The position numbers and the translations under genes are program-made. The notes beneath the pieces were generated by a model that ran no database searches, had not been told where the DNA came from, and was given only the letters and a program-made list of their open reading frames with translations. Shown here one piece after another: positions 1 to 10,705 of a stretch of 64,000 nt of DNA. The DNA lies in the NCBI GenBank assembly GCA_026826555.1, contig JAKSZT010054304.1:31201024-31265023 (forward strand), given 5' to 3'. Numbering within the stretch: the first letter of the stretch is position 1; the number at the start of each line of letters is the position of its first letter. This DNA is from Tolypeutes matacus. Its lineage: Eukaryota > Chordata > Mammalia > Cingulata > Chlamyphoridae.

Positions 1-595
1 CTAAAGGCAAAGCTGCAGCAGCTGCCTAGCCCCAGGTCTGGTTCCAATTTTCTAAGAGGAGGAATACAGAAAGAGTGCAGGCACAACTCCTGGCAAAACC
101 ATGTGTGGGGAGGAGATGAGCCAACATCATGTTACCTTAATCAAGTAAAGACTTAGGAACAAAATTGTTTTAACTTCATTGCCTAGCACACAACATGACG
201 TAAAGTTCCTGCATATATACTGAGTACATGATTTGTTTAACGATTGATGAGGAATGAGTCCACATATCAATGAATCAGCACATGAATTAGAAATGTGCTT
301 TCTAAACAAAGCTGAGAAAGAAATGGTGATTCTATGGATGAATTGACAAGTATTGGAAATTTAGTATTTTCAATATTTTGGAGTTTGCTTTCTGCAAAAT
401 TTTTGGATAGTTGATTTTAATTTTCTGTAATTTAAAGGTTATCATCACTACCCATACTGGTATTGAATCCACTTTTCGATCCCCTTAGGTAATTTGAGAA
501 ACAGTCTCAGCCAAAGTGAAAACTGGGGGAAAAGTCCTTGGCTCAGCGATCAATGTGTATTTTAAGCAGAACTTCTTAATGTGGGTGAAATGTGT

Positions 596-770
596 ATTCA
601 TAAGGGATCTACAGTGTGCCAGATAATGGACCTACATTGCTTCATTTAATCTTTAATATATAGCGATATTTACTCCATGATGAAATCTGAGGAGGAGAGA
701 AAGTATGCAAATTATTGTTTGAACCCTGAACTGTCTACCCCAAATCCATGCTGTTTTAATCAAATTACTG
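596..770 (-). repeat. MIR SINE, degenerate
   Basis: The stretch follows the reverse complement of the MIR core: a 'gtgccagataatggacctacattg' type segment starts it, then 'tcatttaatctttaa', then a gapped 'gaggaggagagaaag' segment and a 'gaaccctgaactgtct' end, in the MIR order. It is an ancient tRNA-derived SINE shared by mammals and strongly diverged. Boundaries are approximate. Confidence 0.55.
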
Positions 771-1205
771 GTTATTTTATAGTCTCTGTGGTATTGTTAT
801 TTATAATTGAAAACATTTCAATCTAGGGCACACCAATATTAGTAGCAGCATTATGCCATAGCACAATCTTACATATTTGAAAAGTTATTACTGATGGAAG
901 GAAAATGAATTTACCGGAGAAGTCCTATAATCCAGGACTGAAATTCAATTAAAAGATATATTTTTAGAATAACTTTGTTTTGATGGATAAGTGGAACCAT
1001 GTTAAAATATATCATCATTTTTCTTAATAATGTTACAGATGCTTATAACTTCATAAAACTTCACCAATTAATATACTCACTTCTATTTGTTAAGAGAAGA
1101 ATGGCAGTTACTAAAAAGTGTGAAGATTTGCATAGCAACAAAGTATATGGTTAACAAAGGGAGGAAAATATAATCTTTAGTAAAAAAAAGTGTTAATAAT
1201 AATAT

Positions 1206-1390
1206 CACCTCACTTTTATAAAGCACTTTATAGTTTTCAAGTCTCTTTCATATACATTATGTCATTTAGCCCTTCAGAAGCCCTGTAAGGTTGCCAGGGA
1301 AGATAAATTATTAACCAAATTTTATGAGTGAGCAAACTAAGGCTCAGAAATATTAAGTGTTTAACCCAATAATACACATAGCTTTTAGGG
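1206..1390 (-). repeat. MIR SINE
   Basis: In order, this shows the reverse-complement MIR landmarks: 'aaagcactttatagttttc', 'cattatgtcatttagccctt', 'agaagccctgtaaggttg', 'aattttatgagtgagcaaac', 'taaggctcagaaatattaag' and a 'cacatagctt' end. The full set in the right order makes the call fairly secure despite divergence. Confidence 0.7.
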
Positions 1391-4323
1391 AGGAATTTAT
1401 ATATTACTAAAGTCAAATTTCTTTTGGACTTTCTGGTGTCTCGCTCTCAACAACAACAATTTTACTATATGTGGTCGAATGTTTCAAATTATTCTTTAGT
1501 TTTCAGAATGGTTTTGACCTAGAAATCACAACTGAATATTGTCATGAAATAGTTCCTCATAATGGCTTTTAAAAAGTCCTTCATGGAATATAGTTAGTAT
1601 ATTTCTGATATAGAAAACCAAAAATGTAACAAATGAATCAAAAAGGAAGTAATTGTTCTTTAATTTATTAATGTGGTTAAAAATCACATCCATGGCCTGC
1701 ATCAAGAATTCCTGAATCTGGGGATAAACCATACCACGTTTTCTTAGTATAGTAACGACAAATATTTTCAAGAATCATAGACTGTCATATCACTTTTGAG
1801 CATGAATAATAATGAGCAGTTTTGAGCTCTAATGATGCTGTAGAATCACAGGGAATGCAGCTTGGAGGCTTTTGAATTAGTTCAGTATCACATTAGAAAG
1901 CAAGGCACAGTCAAGAAATGGATTCAAACTGAAGGAAGGGAATTGCCAGGTACAATATTCTGAAATAAAGCAAAAATATGCAATAATATTGTTTTACAAT
2001 TAACGTTAAGCTTTTTGGGTTCTGAAGGTGGATTTGGGGATTTCATTTGCAATCATCCCTTACCATGCCAGATATGCTGCAGTAACTCTAAAAAAACGAC
2101 AGACAAGCAATAAAATTATTCCAAATATATTCAGGTAATAAAATTGAAGATTAGTCAGCCAGATCAATGTGGCTTTTACATCATGTTACTTAGAGTGATA
2201 CTGGATACTTAGTAACATTCGACAAATACCTTATAATTTGTGGTGTTGAGACTGCCTGATTTTGCTCATTTCTTCATTTGCATGTTTTATTATTGATTTC
2301 CAAGTAAATGTCTATTTTAGAAAGAGCAAAGAATATTTTCAGACTAACCAGATTAGATTTGACCAAGATTTTGTGAAGTATAACCTGCTAAGTACTAGAA
2401 AATTTTAAGTTGTTAGCACTAGGTACAGTTGCAGAAATAAAAACATGGAAACAGTTACAGGCTATTGGTATTAATCTCTGCTCTCTCACTAATTCTTTGT
2501 GCTAGTAGGTCTAAGACACAACTGCTCCACTGGTCACTTTCTTTCATCTTACAGAAAATTCAGCAAAGAATAAAAAGATTTTACAGTAATCATCTATCTA
2601 TATTCTTCCTTTACTAGGCTATGATCATGTTTTATAAGCTTAACACAAATCACATTATACCACTACTTCTCCTAAGCCTGTATTTTCATAGCACTGCAAG
2701 AGTCAGAAAAATCTGGATGAGTTTCATGACAGATCAGATTTCAATCTCAAGTGATAGAAAATAGTGTATTTTACTTTGGCTTTTCCTTTACTTATTTTTC
2801 AAGAACTTGTTACAGTTTTTAGATGAATTGGGATACATGGCATCCTGCTGTGACATTCATCCAGTTAATTTAAAATAGAAAAGCATCCTCTATGCCTAGA
2901 ATAGAGTTTTGTCATCATGTACCAGGAGTTCCCTCAAAAAAGCTATTGATGCTATTGTCTTAATTTCTGTTAGAAAAAAATGCATTCTGTGTCAACTATA
3001 CCAAAACTAAAATAATTGACTCTGACACATGTGTTCTGAGTTCAAATGAAAATTACTGAACATCTCCATCTAGTAATAAATTTAGATACCACTTAGAGCT
3101 AATTCACTTTAACTAAAGCATGAAAAAGAAATGGAGATCAGCACAATATCAAAGGTTTCACATGAACATTATTGAAGTTCTTTTTGGTCAGGTTAGATGC
3201 CAGATTATAATCAATCTTAAGACATTTCAGTTTAAGATATTAGCCATGCTACTTGATCTCTTTCACCATATTAGAATAAATTTTGTAACAGCTGCAAAGC
3301 AACTTATTTAGGGAAAAATTGTACCCTGACCGAATTCTGCCAGGCAACTCTGGTGGCCACACCCACAATGCGATAGAGCCCTTACAGTTGGACAGCAGTG
3401 CAGTTCTGGGTTACCACCTTTTACAATAGATTATCTAACCTACCTACAGTATGCCTAGTATCTGAAGTATTTGAATCTCCATATGGTCAATAAATTGTAC
3501 TGGCATTCCAAGTTATCTCCAGAGAGTTTAAACTCTAAGGTACTGCTGTTATCCAGCTCTGTAAAATCCTAAAAGAAGTGACTGATATTCACGAAAAAAA
3601 AAAAAAGTATATACCATTCAATTTATATATTGAAGCACTGAAAACCCTAATTTGTATAAAATTTGGTAGCTTCAAAAGGGCCAAATTAACCTCATTGGTT
3701 TAACTTCTTAAGAAAATGAATAATGTTTTAAAGTTAGGACTGATTTTTATTCAGAAAAAAATTATTATACATAATAAAAAGAAAAACATTTTATTAACGT
3801 AACAAATTTCTCTTAGAATTTGTTAATAGAAAAATACATTAGTCTCATTACAATATCTGATATACTTTTATTATATGGAATTTCCAAACAAAATTAAATG
3901 TATAATTACAATAATTATATTAGTCCTTGATATATTGGCATCCTCCTCATTCATAAATCTGTTTTTTTTTAAAGTTGTGGTGTTATGAATAAAATTGTCT
4001 CCTTTCAATCAGATTGTATATGAATTATTCTGAAAAATAATTGTCCATATGATCTTTGGCAAAGTCTAAACATTTTGTTGCTGTTACAGTTTCAATTTCT
4101 TAACCTAGAAAATGAGAGGACTAGATTCTCCATATAGTCAATTTTGGCTCTAGAAATTTCTGATTTGAACAGTTGAAGATATTATTAGAAAATATTAGTA
4201 TAACTGATATGTTCAAAGCACATGGGTTCAGTGAAATTTGTTGGCTTTTACTTTTTCATCTTCTAGTTTTGTTTTATTTTTCATTTTAAAGCACACCATA
4301 TCTAAAACTTTTAACATTACACA
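1391..4323. other. AT-rich stretch, no gene recognised
   Basis: Neither strand shows an open frame longer than about 80 codons that resembles a known protein. I recognised no repeat family. A short A-run at 3594-3605 is the only simple-sequence feature of note. Confidence 0.5.
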
Positions 4324-4402
4324 TCAGGCTTCTCAACTCAGGGTGATTTTGCCCTCCAAGGGATATTTGACAAAGCCTGGAGACAGTTTGGCTATCACAA
4401 CA
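4324..4402 (+). mobile_element. MER20 fragment (hAT-Charlie)
   Basis: This matches the first third of MER20: a degenerate 'caggcttctcaact' terminus, then 'ggtgattttgccctcc', 'gggatatttgac' and 'cctggagacagtttggct'. The rest of the element is missing. MER20 is a non-autonomous placental DNA transposon of about 220 bp. Confidence 0.65.
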
Positions 4403-4509
4403 GTATCAAACAGTATTTTTAAGTTCATAATCTCCAAGTGTTAACCCTATAAGGTAGAATGACACAACGTCACTGCTGGAGGAGACCTGAAGAAATCATT
4501 TGGACTAAA

Positions 4510-5252
4510 CCAGTAATTCTCAGGGGGAGGAAGTGGAGTGTAGTGTGATCTTTATCTCACCCTCAGGGATATTTGGCAGTGTAGCGGAGAAATTTTTGGT
4601 TGTAAAACCAATGGGGTGGACACCACCTTCCCAGAATCCTCAGGATTGGGGAATGAACTATGGACTAGGGTGAACTTACTGGTATTTTGCTACAGACTTA
4701 TTGTGATTCTAGCATTGGAAGAAATTACAGCATTGATGTGGAGGCAGTGGCCACTGGAGGATCTGGGCACAAGCAGAGGAAAAAAACAGGAGTAATAGGG
4801 GGGCTTTTTCAGGACTTGGGAATCATTCTGAATGACATTGCAATGACAGATATAGGCCATTTTATATTGTCCCATAACCTGCAGAACTGTGTGGGAGAGA
4901 GTGTAGACTACAAGGTGAACTATGGTCCATGCTCAGTGGCAAAGCCCAGGATGTGTTTATCAATTTCAATGAATGTGCCACACTAATGACAGATGTTCAT
5001 GTGGGAAAGAGTGGGAGGTGCGGGGAGCAGGGCATAAGGGAATTCCTATATTTTTTGTGTAACATTTATGTAATCTAAGTATCTTTTAACAAATAAAAAA
5101 AATTATTATAAAAACAGCAAAACAATGGGGAAGAGTATTAGTATAATAAGTACATGCCAGGGACCCTCTAACCATCTCACAAACAACCATTCATCCAGAG
5201 CAAAAAATTATTTGACCAAAAATATCTATAGTGCTGAGGTTGAAAAACTTGG
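4510..5252 (+). mobile_element. MER20 split by an L1 insertion
   Basis: The left half (4510-4616) begins 'cagtaattctca' and runs through 'gggatatttggcagtgt' and 'gagaaatttttggttgt', as in MER20. The right half (about 5131-5252) resumes with 'caaaaaattatttgacc', 'aaaatatctatagtgctgag' and ends 'gttgaaaaacttgg', matching the 3' end of the same element. An L1 3' end fills the middle. The halves join in register if the L1 and one duplication copy are removed. Confidence 0.7.
4617..5118 (+). mobile_element. 5'-truncated L1 3' UTR (xenarthran type)
   Basis: The body matches the long 3' UTR I associate with xenarthran L1 elements: 'cctcaggattggggaatgaa', 'ggactaggg', 'gtggccactggaggatctgg', 'tgacagatataggccatt' and 'gaatgtgccacactaatgac'. 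It ends in an A-rich tail near 5088-5114. A target duplication flanks it: 'aaaaccaatgggg' at 4604-4616 and 'aaaacaatgggg' at 5119-5130. The 99-codon open frame at 4687-4986 is untranslated L1 sequence and not a gene. Confidence 0.85.
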
Positions 5253-5689
5253 AAAAAAGAAAAACTCTTCCTGTGTTTATTTTACTGCTTTTTAAGAGAA
5301 ATATAAATTTTATAGATTAAATTACTTTTCTGTAAACATAATGTACTTTAGAGAGTAAAGCAAAAACTCTGTCTTTTGGATTTCAAGATCTTTATCTCCT
5401 TTAAATTTACAGTCTAATGTTTCCGCTCCTTTTTTCTTGATTTAGTAAGGATATTTTGCATAACTCATACATTAAAAAATTCCTGGAGTAAATTTTTTAA
5501 AGTGAAATTGGCAATCTGTTTTCCAGACTGATAATTCTTTGGCAGAAGATGCTTCAACTAATTTACCTTTAACTAAGCATTTTCTAAAGGAAATGGAAGT
5601 GAATATCTCACGTTGGAAAAATAGAAACTGAGAATTACATTGCATATCATTCATTAATCAGATTATTAAGCACTTGGTGCATGCCAGAA

Positions 5690-6039
5690 TGATGTGAAGG
5701 AGCAGACCATGTAAAGAACTGAAGAGAGAGAGGAAGATACTTTTATAGAGACTTAAGGAAAATCAAACTGGGCATGTTCAGAAAAAACTGAGTCCAATGT
5801 GGCTGGAGAGTAATGAGTGAATGAAAGGTAAAAGATGAAGAGAGAGAGTAGGCAGGAGCCAAATACATGGTGGGAAATGGTGAAGGAAATCATTAGAATA
5901 CTTTAAGCAAGAAAGTGGCAAGAACTGGTTACTTTCCTATTGTTTTCTTCTATCTCTTTCTCTCTCTCCCTCCCTCCTTCCCTTCCTTCCTTCCCTCCCT
6001 CCCTCTTTTCTTTCTTTCTTTCTTTCTTNNNNNNNNNNT

Positions 6040-6083
<44 letters not shown>

Positions 6084-7060
6084 TTTTGTTCTTTCTTTTT
6101 CTTTCTCTCTCTCTTTCCTTTCTTTCATTCCTTCTTTCTTCCCTCCTTTTTTTCCTCCCTCCCTCCCTTCCTCACTCCCTCACTCCCTTCCTTCCATGCT
6201 TCCATCCACCCACCCTTCCACCCATCCATCTATCCATACATACATCCTTCATTCTTTCCGATTTTTCTGGCTGTTTAAAAGAAAATAGATTGAAGAAGTC
6301 TAGTGAGAAATGATCTAGACTATCATCTAGTATTGTTAGTATTGTTGGAAATGGAACAAAGGTTTGGTCCTTGGACATAGTATGAAGTTTAAACACATAA
6401 GACTTGCTAGTGGATAAAATATGAAGAACAAAGGAAAGTATAGGTCCTATGAATGTTAGCCTGAACAACTCTAACAATAGTCTTGTCAATCATTAAGATG
6501 TGAAGACTGAAGTACAGGCATTTTTGGGGAGAAAGGAGATTAAGCATTGTGTTTTGAACATTTTAAGTTTAGGATGTCTGTTATACATATGAAATAAGAT
6601 ATAAGAAAATAATTTGCAATCAGGGAATTTGAAGCTGGGTTATAAATTTGGATAACATCAGCATAAAGAAGTAAAACGGTAGTATTTAAATTGGAGGGAA
6701 TTACCCATAGGTAGTACAGGAATGTTAAAGAGAAGAAGAAAGTAAGACAGAGCTGTGGAACATTCGAAGGTTTAGAGGTCTGGAAGAGGACAAATAACTA
6801 GAAAAGGAGATTAGGAAGAAACAGCTCGTGAGTTAGAAGGAAAACCAATGGACTATGTTATCCTAAAAGACAAGAGACAAACAATTCAAAAAGGGACTAT
6901 TGACAGAATCTAATGTTGCTGAAGGTAATGTAAAGAGAGGACAGAGAATCAACCACTGGATTTACCCAGAGAAGTTTCTGATAATTTTAACAAGAGTTAA
7001 TTCAGTGAAGTGGTTGGGGCAGAAATCTGATGGAAATGATTTTTTGTTTGTGTGTTTGTT
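5690..7060 (-). mobile_element. L2 LINE, reverse-transcriptase region
   Basis: The reverse complement carries degraded L2 ORF2. Around 6740-6780 the minus strand resembles the L2 'NVGVPQGSVL' box. The 6520-6660 segment matches the L2 stretch read on this strand as 'ttttgaacattttaagttta' and 'tataaatttggataacatca'. Stops and indels occur throughout. A pyrimidine microsatellite with an assembly gap interrupts it at 5938-6265. Confidence 0.72.
5938..6265. repeat. (TTTC)n/(CCTT)n microsatellite with 10-N gap
   Basis: This polypyrimidine tract starts with CCTT-type repeats, becomes near-perfect TTTC repeats around positions 6005-6083, and decays into CCTT/CATC repeats towards 6245. Ten Ns at 6029-6038 lie in the purest part, so the true repeat length is unknown. 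Open frames crossing it on either strand are low-complexity artefacts. Confidence 0.95.
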
Positions 7061-8269
7061 TTTATTTTTTATTTTTTTCTCTTTTTCATTTGTAGGAAAT
7101 GATTTTTAAAAAAGGAATATTACTTGGGAAATATGGTCTATTAAACAAGTGTCTGTTTTTTCTCCTTACTGAAATTTTGTTAAAATGGCAGTACAAATTT
7201 TTTAAAAGTATAAATTTACAAGGTGGCAGAATGAAAGCAGAAAGTATAACAGCAGACTAGATATTTAAACAAATTTTGGAATTTGGGAAGCTGATGGATT
7301 GAAAACCAGCTTAAAGAAGTGTAAAGAAGCTAAAACCCAAGTGCTTAAAGGGATATATGTAGGAGAAGCAAAGCAATTTGCTCACAGATCACCAGATGCT
7401 GTGAGAAATGGGGCTGGAAAAGGCTAAATGGTTGACAGTTTGTTTATAATGTAGTCAGATCACAGAACACTTATTTTTTCCCCCACAATCCCAGGCCACA
7501 CCACCATGCTTTCCCACCATGCTCTCCCACCCTCCACTTTATCCAGGATATCTGGGATTGGTTCTCTGATGAAATTGCCCTGTCAAGGTTCCTAACTTTG
7601 GAATACCTGCAACAGCAGAATTCAATGAAAAAGCAACAAAGGGAGAGCAAGAAAGAATAATAAATGCAAAAGATTCTACCTCCACCCAACCCTGCCCTTT
7701 TCCAGGGTTAATGAGAATTGGGGAATGTAATGAGGGGTCTTACTCCATTTTTGGATGATTGACTGCTGACAGCTTTAAACCTTGCCCTTCTCTCTTCCAC
7801 TTGTGCCTCACATCTGGAAAAAGCTAATAGAAAGCCTGGGCACTTCCTCCTTTGGCAGCAGCAGGAGATTCAAGCCAAACAATCCCCACAGCAGGTGCAG
7901 GAAATTTCACTGGGATCCCTCTCCTTTCCCACAATGAAACACAGGCCAGTCTCCTCTCCTTGCTCTCTTTCAAGGCATTTCAGAGCTGGAGGGAGGCCTG
8001 CCCTTCTCTCTCCAGAGACTTCAGTTATGTAAGTAGTAAAGGCTTTCATACTCTTTTGTGTGTGTGTGTATTATGTCATTGGTCTCTACATGAGAACCAT
8101 ATTTTGGATGGGTATCCCTCTGCCTCTATAGGTGACCATAACATGAAAGGACTGAGGCATAGAGTGAGATATGTTTATCACATTAATTATTAATAAAATA
8201 CCTACTTATATGATAGATTTTAACTGTCACATGAGAAAATATAAATGATGGTTTCTACAATCTTATGAG
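7061..8269. other. Unassigned sequence with a GC-richer patch
   Basis: No coding gene is visible. A patch at about 7740-8035 is richer in G and C than its surroundings. It ends in 'cagttatgtaagtag', which contains a GTAAGT that could serve as a splice donor. I recognise no protein or repeat in it. A short TG run follows at 8058-8070. Confidence 0.4.
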
Positions 8270-8457
8270 AGTAAAGAAAATGAAAAGAATTGTCTACTGT
8301 AATAAAAATGTGATAAACAATATTGAATGACAAACTAGGAAAACATATTTATGACATATATCGCCAAAAGAGGATTAATATACCTAATATTTCAAGTGGC
8401 CTTACAAATAAGTAAAGAGAAGTTGAACAACTCCACAGTAAGATGGGTAAAGAATGT

Positions 8458-9105
8458 TGTCTTAGTTTGCCACAAGGCTGTGCCAAATGCAAGATTACCC
8501 GAAATGGGTTGGCTTTTATAAAGATAATTTATTTTGGAATAAAAGCTTAAAGTTCCAAGGCTCAGAAATGTCCAAAACAAGGCACCATCAGAGATGCTTT
8601 CTCATCAAGGTTGGCTACTGGTGATCCTGGCATTCTGCCATGTGGCAAGGCAAAATGACAGCCAATCTCTGCTGAGGTCCCTGCCTTTTCCTTCAGGCTC
8701 ACCATCTCCAGGAGCTCAGCTGTAAGCAATCAGGGAGCTTTCCTTGGGCCTCAAGGTGTCTTCTTGAGCCTCTCAGGGCTTCTTTCTGTAGCTGTAGGTG
8801 AACCTGGATTTCTCTTTCTCACATGACAGGGTCAAAATGGCAGCACTCACTTTCTCTGTGTTTCTTCTTTCTCTCTGTATGTTCTCAGTTTATATAAGAC
8901 CCAGTAAGAGAGCAGAGACACAACCTTGGTCATTCCTCACTGACATATTCTAAACAAAAGCACTAAAGTAATCTAATCAAGTGATTTAATCAAAGGTCCT
9001 TTAGCTGATTTTAATGCAATCAAAGGGTCTCCCACCCAGAGGAATGGGTTAGTTTTAACAACATGATCTTTTCTGGGATTCACAAAAAAACTTCAAATTG
9101 CCACA
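8458..9105 (-). mobile_element. LTR element, recurrent xenarthran-type family
   Basis: The block is bounded by TG (8458) and CA (9104-9105). It opens 'tgtcttagtttgccacaagg' and contains 'cgaaatgggttggctttta'. That is the reverse complement of the 3' ends of the LTRs near 52.75 kb and 60.67 kb ('ataaaagccaac'-type motif, then 'tttgcat', then 'ctttggc'). The 5-bp flanks are 'aatgt' and 'ggtgt', a possible decayed duplication. It lies inside an old L1. The TG/CA ends and size suggest a solo LTR of MaLR type; the family name is not established. Confidence 0.6.
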
Positions 9106-9484
9106 GGTGTATGAATTTACAAACGAAGGAAGACAAAATGTATTCAACTTCACTCATATTTTAAAAATCATTAAATTAAATATTTTCTCCATCAGATTGA
9201 TAAAAATTAAAAAGATTAATTCAAACTTTTTGAAGGACTTTTTTGTGTTTTGACATTTTGAATGTTCAAATCTTTTTATAAGCCAATTCCATTCCTAGGA
9301 ATTTAGCATACAGATATAGAAGAATCTATGCAAAAAGAAAGATGTATGTGGATGCTTATGTGTCTTTTTTATATTACTTTAAAAATGAAAATGACTTAAA
9401 TGCTTATCCTACGTGGCTGACAGATTAATACATCATATTTATATACAAAATGTCGTGCAACTACTTAAAACAATGATGCCAACT

Positions 9485-9884
9485 TTAGAAGGCTGAATAA
9501 TGATCACCCACAGATGTCAGGTCCTAATCCTTGGATCATATAAATGTTAGCTCTAAAAGAAAAAAAAAAAATGTCCCTGCAAATATGGCATGGGAAAACC
9601 ATCCTGGATTATCCAAATGGGCCTTAAACCCAATCACAATTGTCCTTATAAGAGAGAGGCAAAAGGAGATTACACAGAAAGAGGAGAAAAAGCCAAAATG
9701 GCCATGGACGCAGAGCGTAATAGAGCCACAAACCAAGGAACGACAGCTGCCACGAGAAGCAAGGAACAAATTCCTCCTGACACCTTGATATTGGCCTAGT
9801 AATGCTAATATCAGACTTCCAGACTCCAAAATTGTGAGAGAGTAAATGTCTGTTGTTTCAAGTCATGGTAAACTAATACACCTA
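9485..9884 (+). mobile_element. MLT1 LTR (ERVL-MaLR)
   Basis: Characteristic MLT1 landmarks appear in order: 'ttatccaaatgggcctta', 'aatcacaattgtccttataa', 'gagagaggcaaaaggagatt', 'gccacaaaccaaggaacg', 'ctgacaccttgatattggcc' and 'tgagagagtaaatgtctgtt'. It ends 'ggtaaactaatac'. An internal A-run near 9560 is post-insertion noise. The open frames at 9531-9829 on both strands lie wholly in this LTR. Confidence 0.85.
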
Positions 9885-10294
9885 TCTACATTCACTGATA
9901 AGGAAAAATGCCCATGTTATATTATTAATTGAGAAAATCAGTTTATATATAATGCATTTCCAAAATTGAATCAACGCTGTCTGAAAAGTTAACAGGAATT
10001 ATACATAAATTATAAGATATTGAATGTATCCACTTTCTTAAAAAATTAGAAACTTTACATAATGTATTATGTTTATGGTCAGAATAAATATTCTCATTTT
10101 TAAAGAAATAAAATAATATTTAATAGTTTGGTTTTTGAGACCAAGTACCCTTAAATCTAAGCAACAGAAGCTCAAGTGATTTAGTTAAGTTTTCAGTATC
10201 TGAAGGTAGTAAGCCCAGTCAAGTGGTATGCCTATTCTGGGACAGTTTTCTTATTTACATAATAAATTATGCTTTGAGAATGAATGAGTCCCAG

Positions 10295-10705
10295 TGCTTT
10301 TCCCATGTTATCAGTTAGGAATTACATGGCTGCTAGTAACAGAGAACTTAGCTACAGTGACTTCAATATATAATAGATTTATTTTCTTTCATGTTAAATT
10401 AATCTGAAGATAGGACATCCAGGACTAGGATATCAGTTCTAAAAGTCACTCGTGATATAGGTGTCTCATGTCTTTTTATTCTGTCATTCTTAGTGCATGG
10501 TTTCCCTCCTAAGGCCATTCAATGATCATAAGGTAGATGCTGGAGCAATATTTTAGGAGAATGGAAATAGTTAAAGTGGAAAACACACCTAGATAAATGT
10601 TCTTTTAGGAGCTGTATCCATCAATATTCACTTATAATTCATTTCCACCTCCATTTGCAGGGAGGTTGGGAAATATAGTAGTATAGGTAATCACATTGTT
10701 ATGAC
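10295..10705 (+). repeat. Ancient interspersed repeat, class unassigned
   Basis: The segment 'ggctgctagtaacagagaac', 'atagatttattttctttcat' and, far downstream, 'gcagggaggttgggaaatat' resembles a common old mammalian repeat whose name I cannot give with certainty. It lacks coding potential. Confidence 0.45.

Larger units (their letters stand above)
8270..10090 (+). mobile_element. Old L1 ORF2 3' region, interrupted twice
   Basis: Three blocks follow the order of the L1 ORF2 3' end. Block 8270-8457 includes 'agaggattaatatacctaat'. Block 9106-9484 includes 'ttcaacttcactcatatttt', the 'attcctaggaatttag' segment and the 'aaaatgacttaaatg' part. Block about 9885-10090 resumes with 'aaaatgcccatgttatatta'. 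An LTR element separates blocks one and two, and an MLT1 LTR separates two and three. The copy is highly decayed. Confidence 0.68.

Noticed and set aside
4687..4986. 99-codon open frame, plus strand
   Set aside because: It falls entirely in an L1 3' UTR with a target duplication around it; no protein similarity.
5915..6313. 132-codon Ser/Leu/Phe-rich open frame and its antisense Lys/Glu-rich partner
   Set aside because: Both are read through a pyrimidine microsatellite containing an assembly gap.
9531..9829. Overlapping open frames of 69-97 codons on both strands
   Set aside because: All lie inside an MLT1 LTR, which is noncoding.
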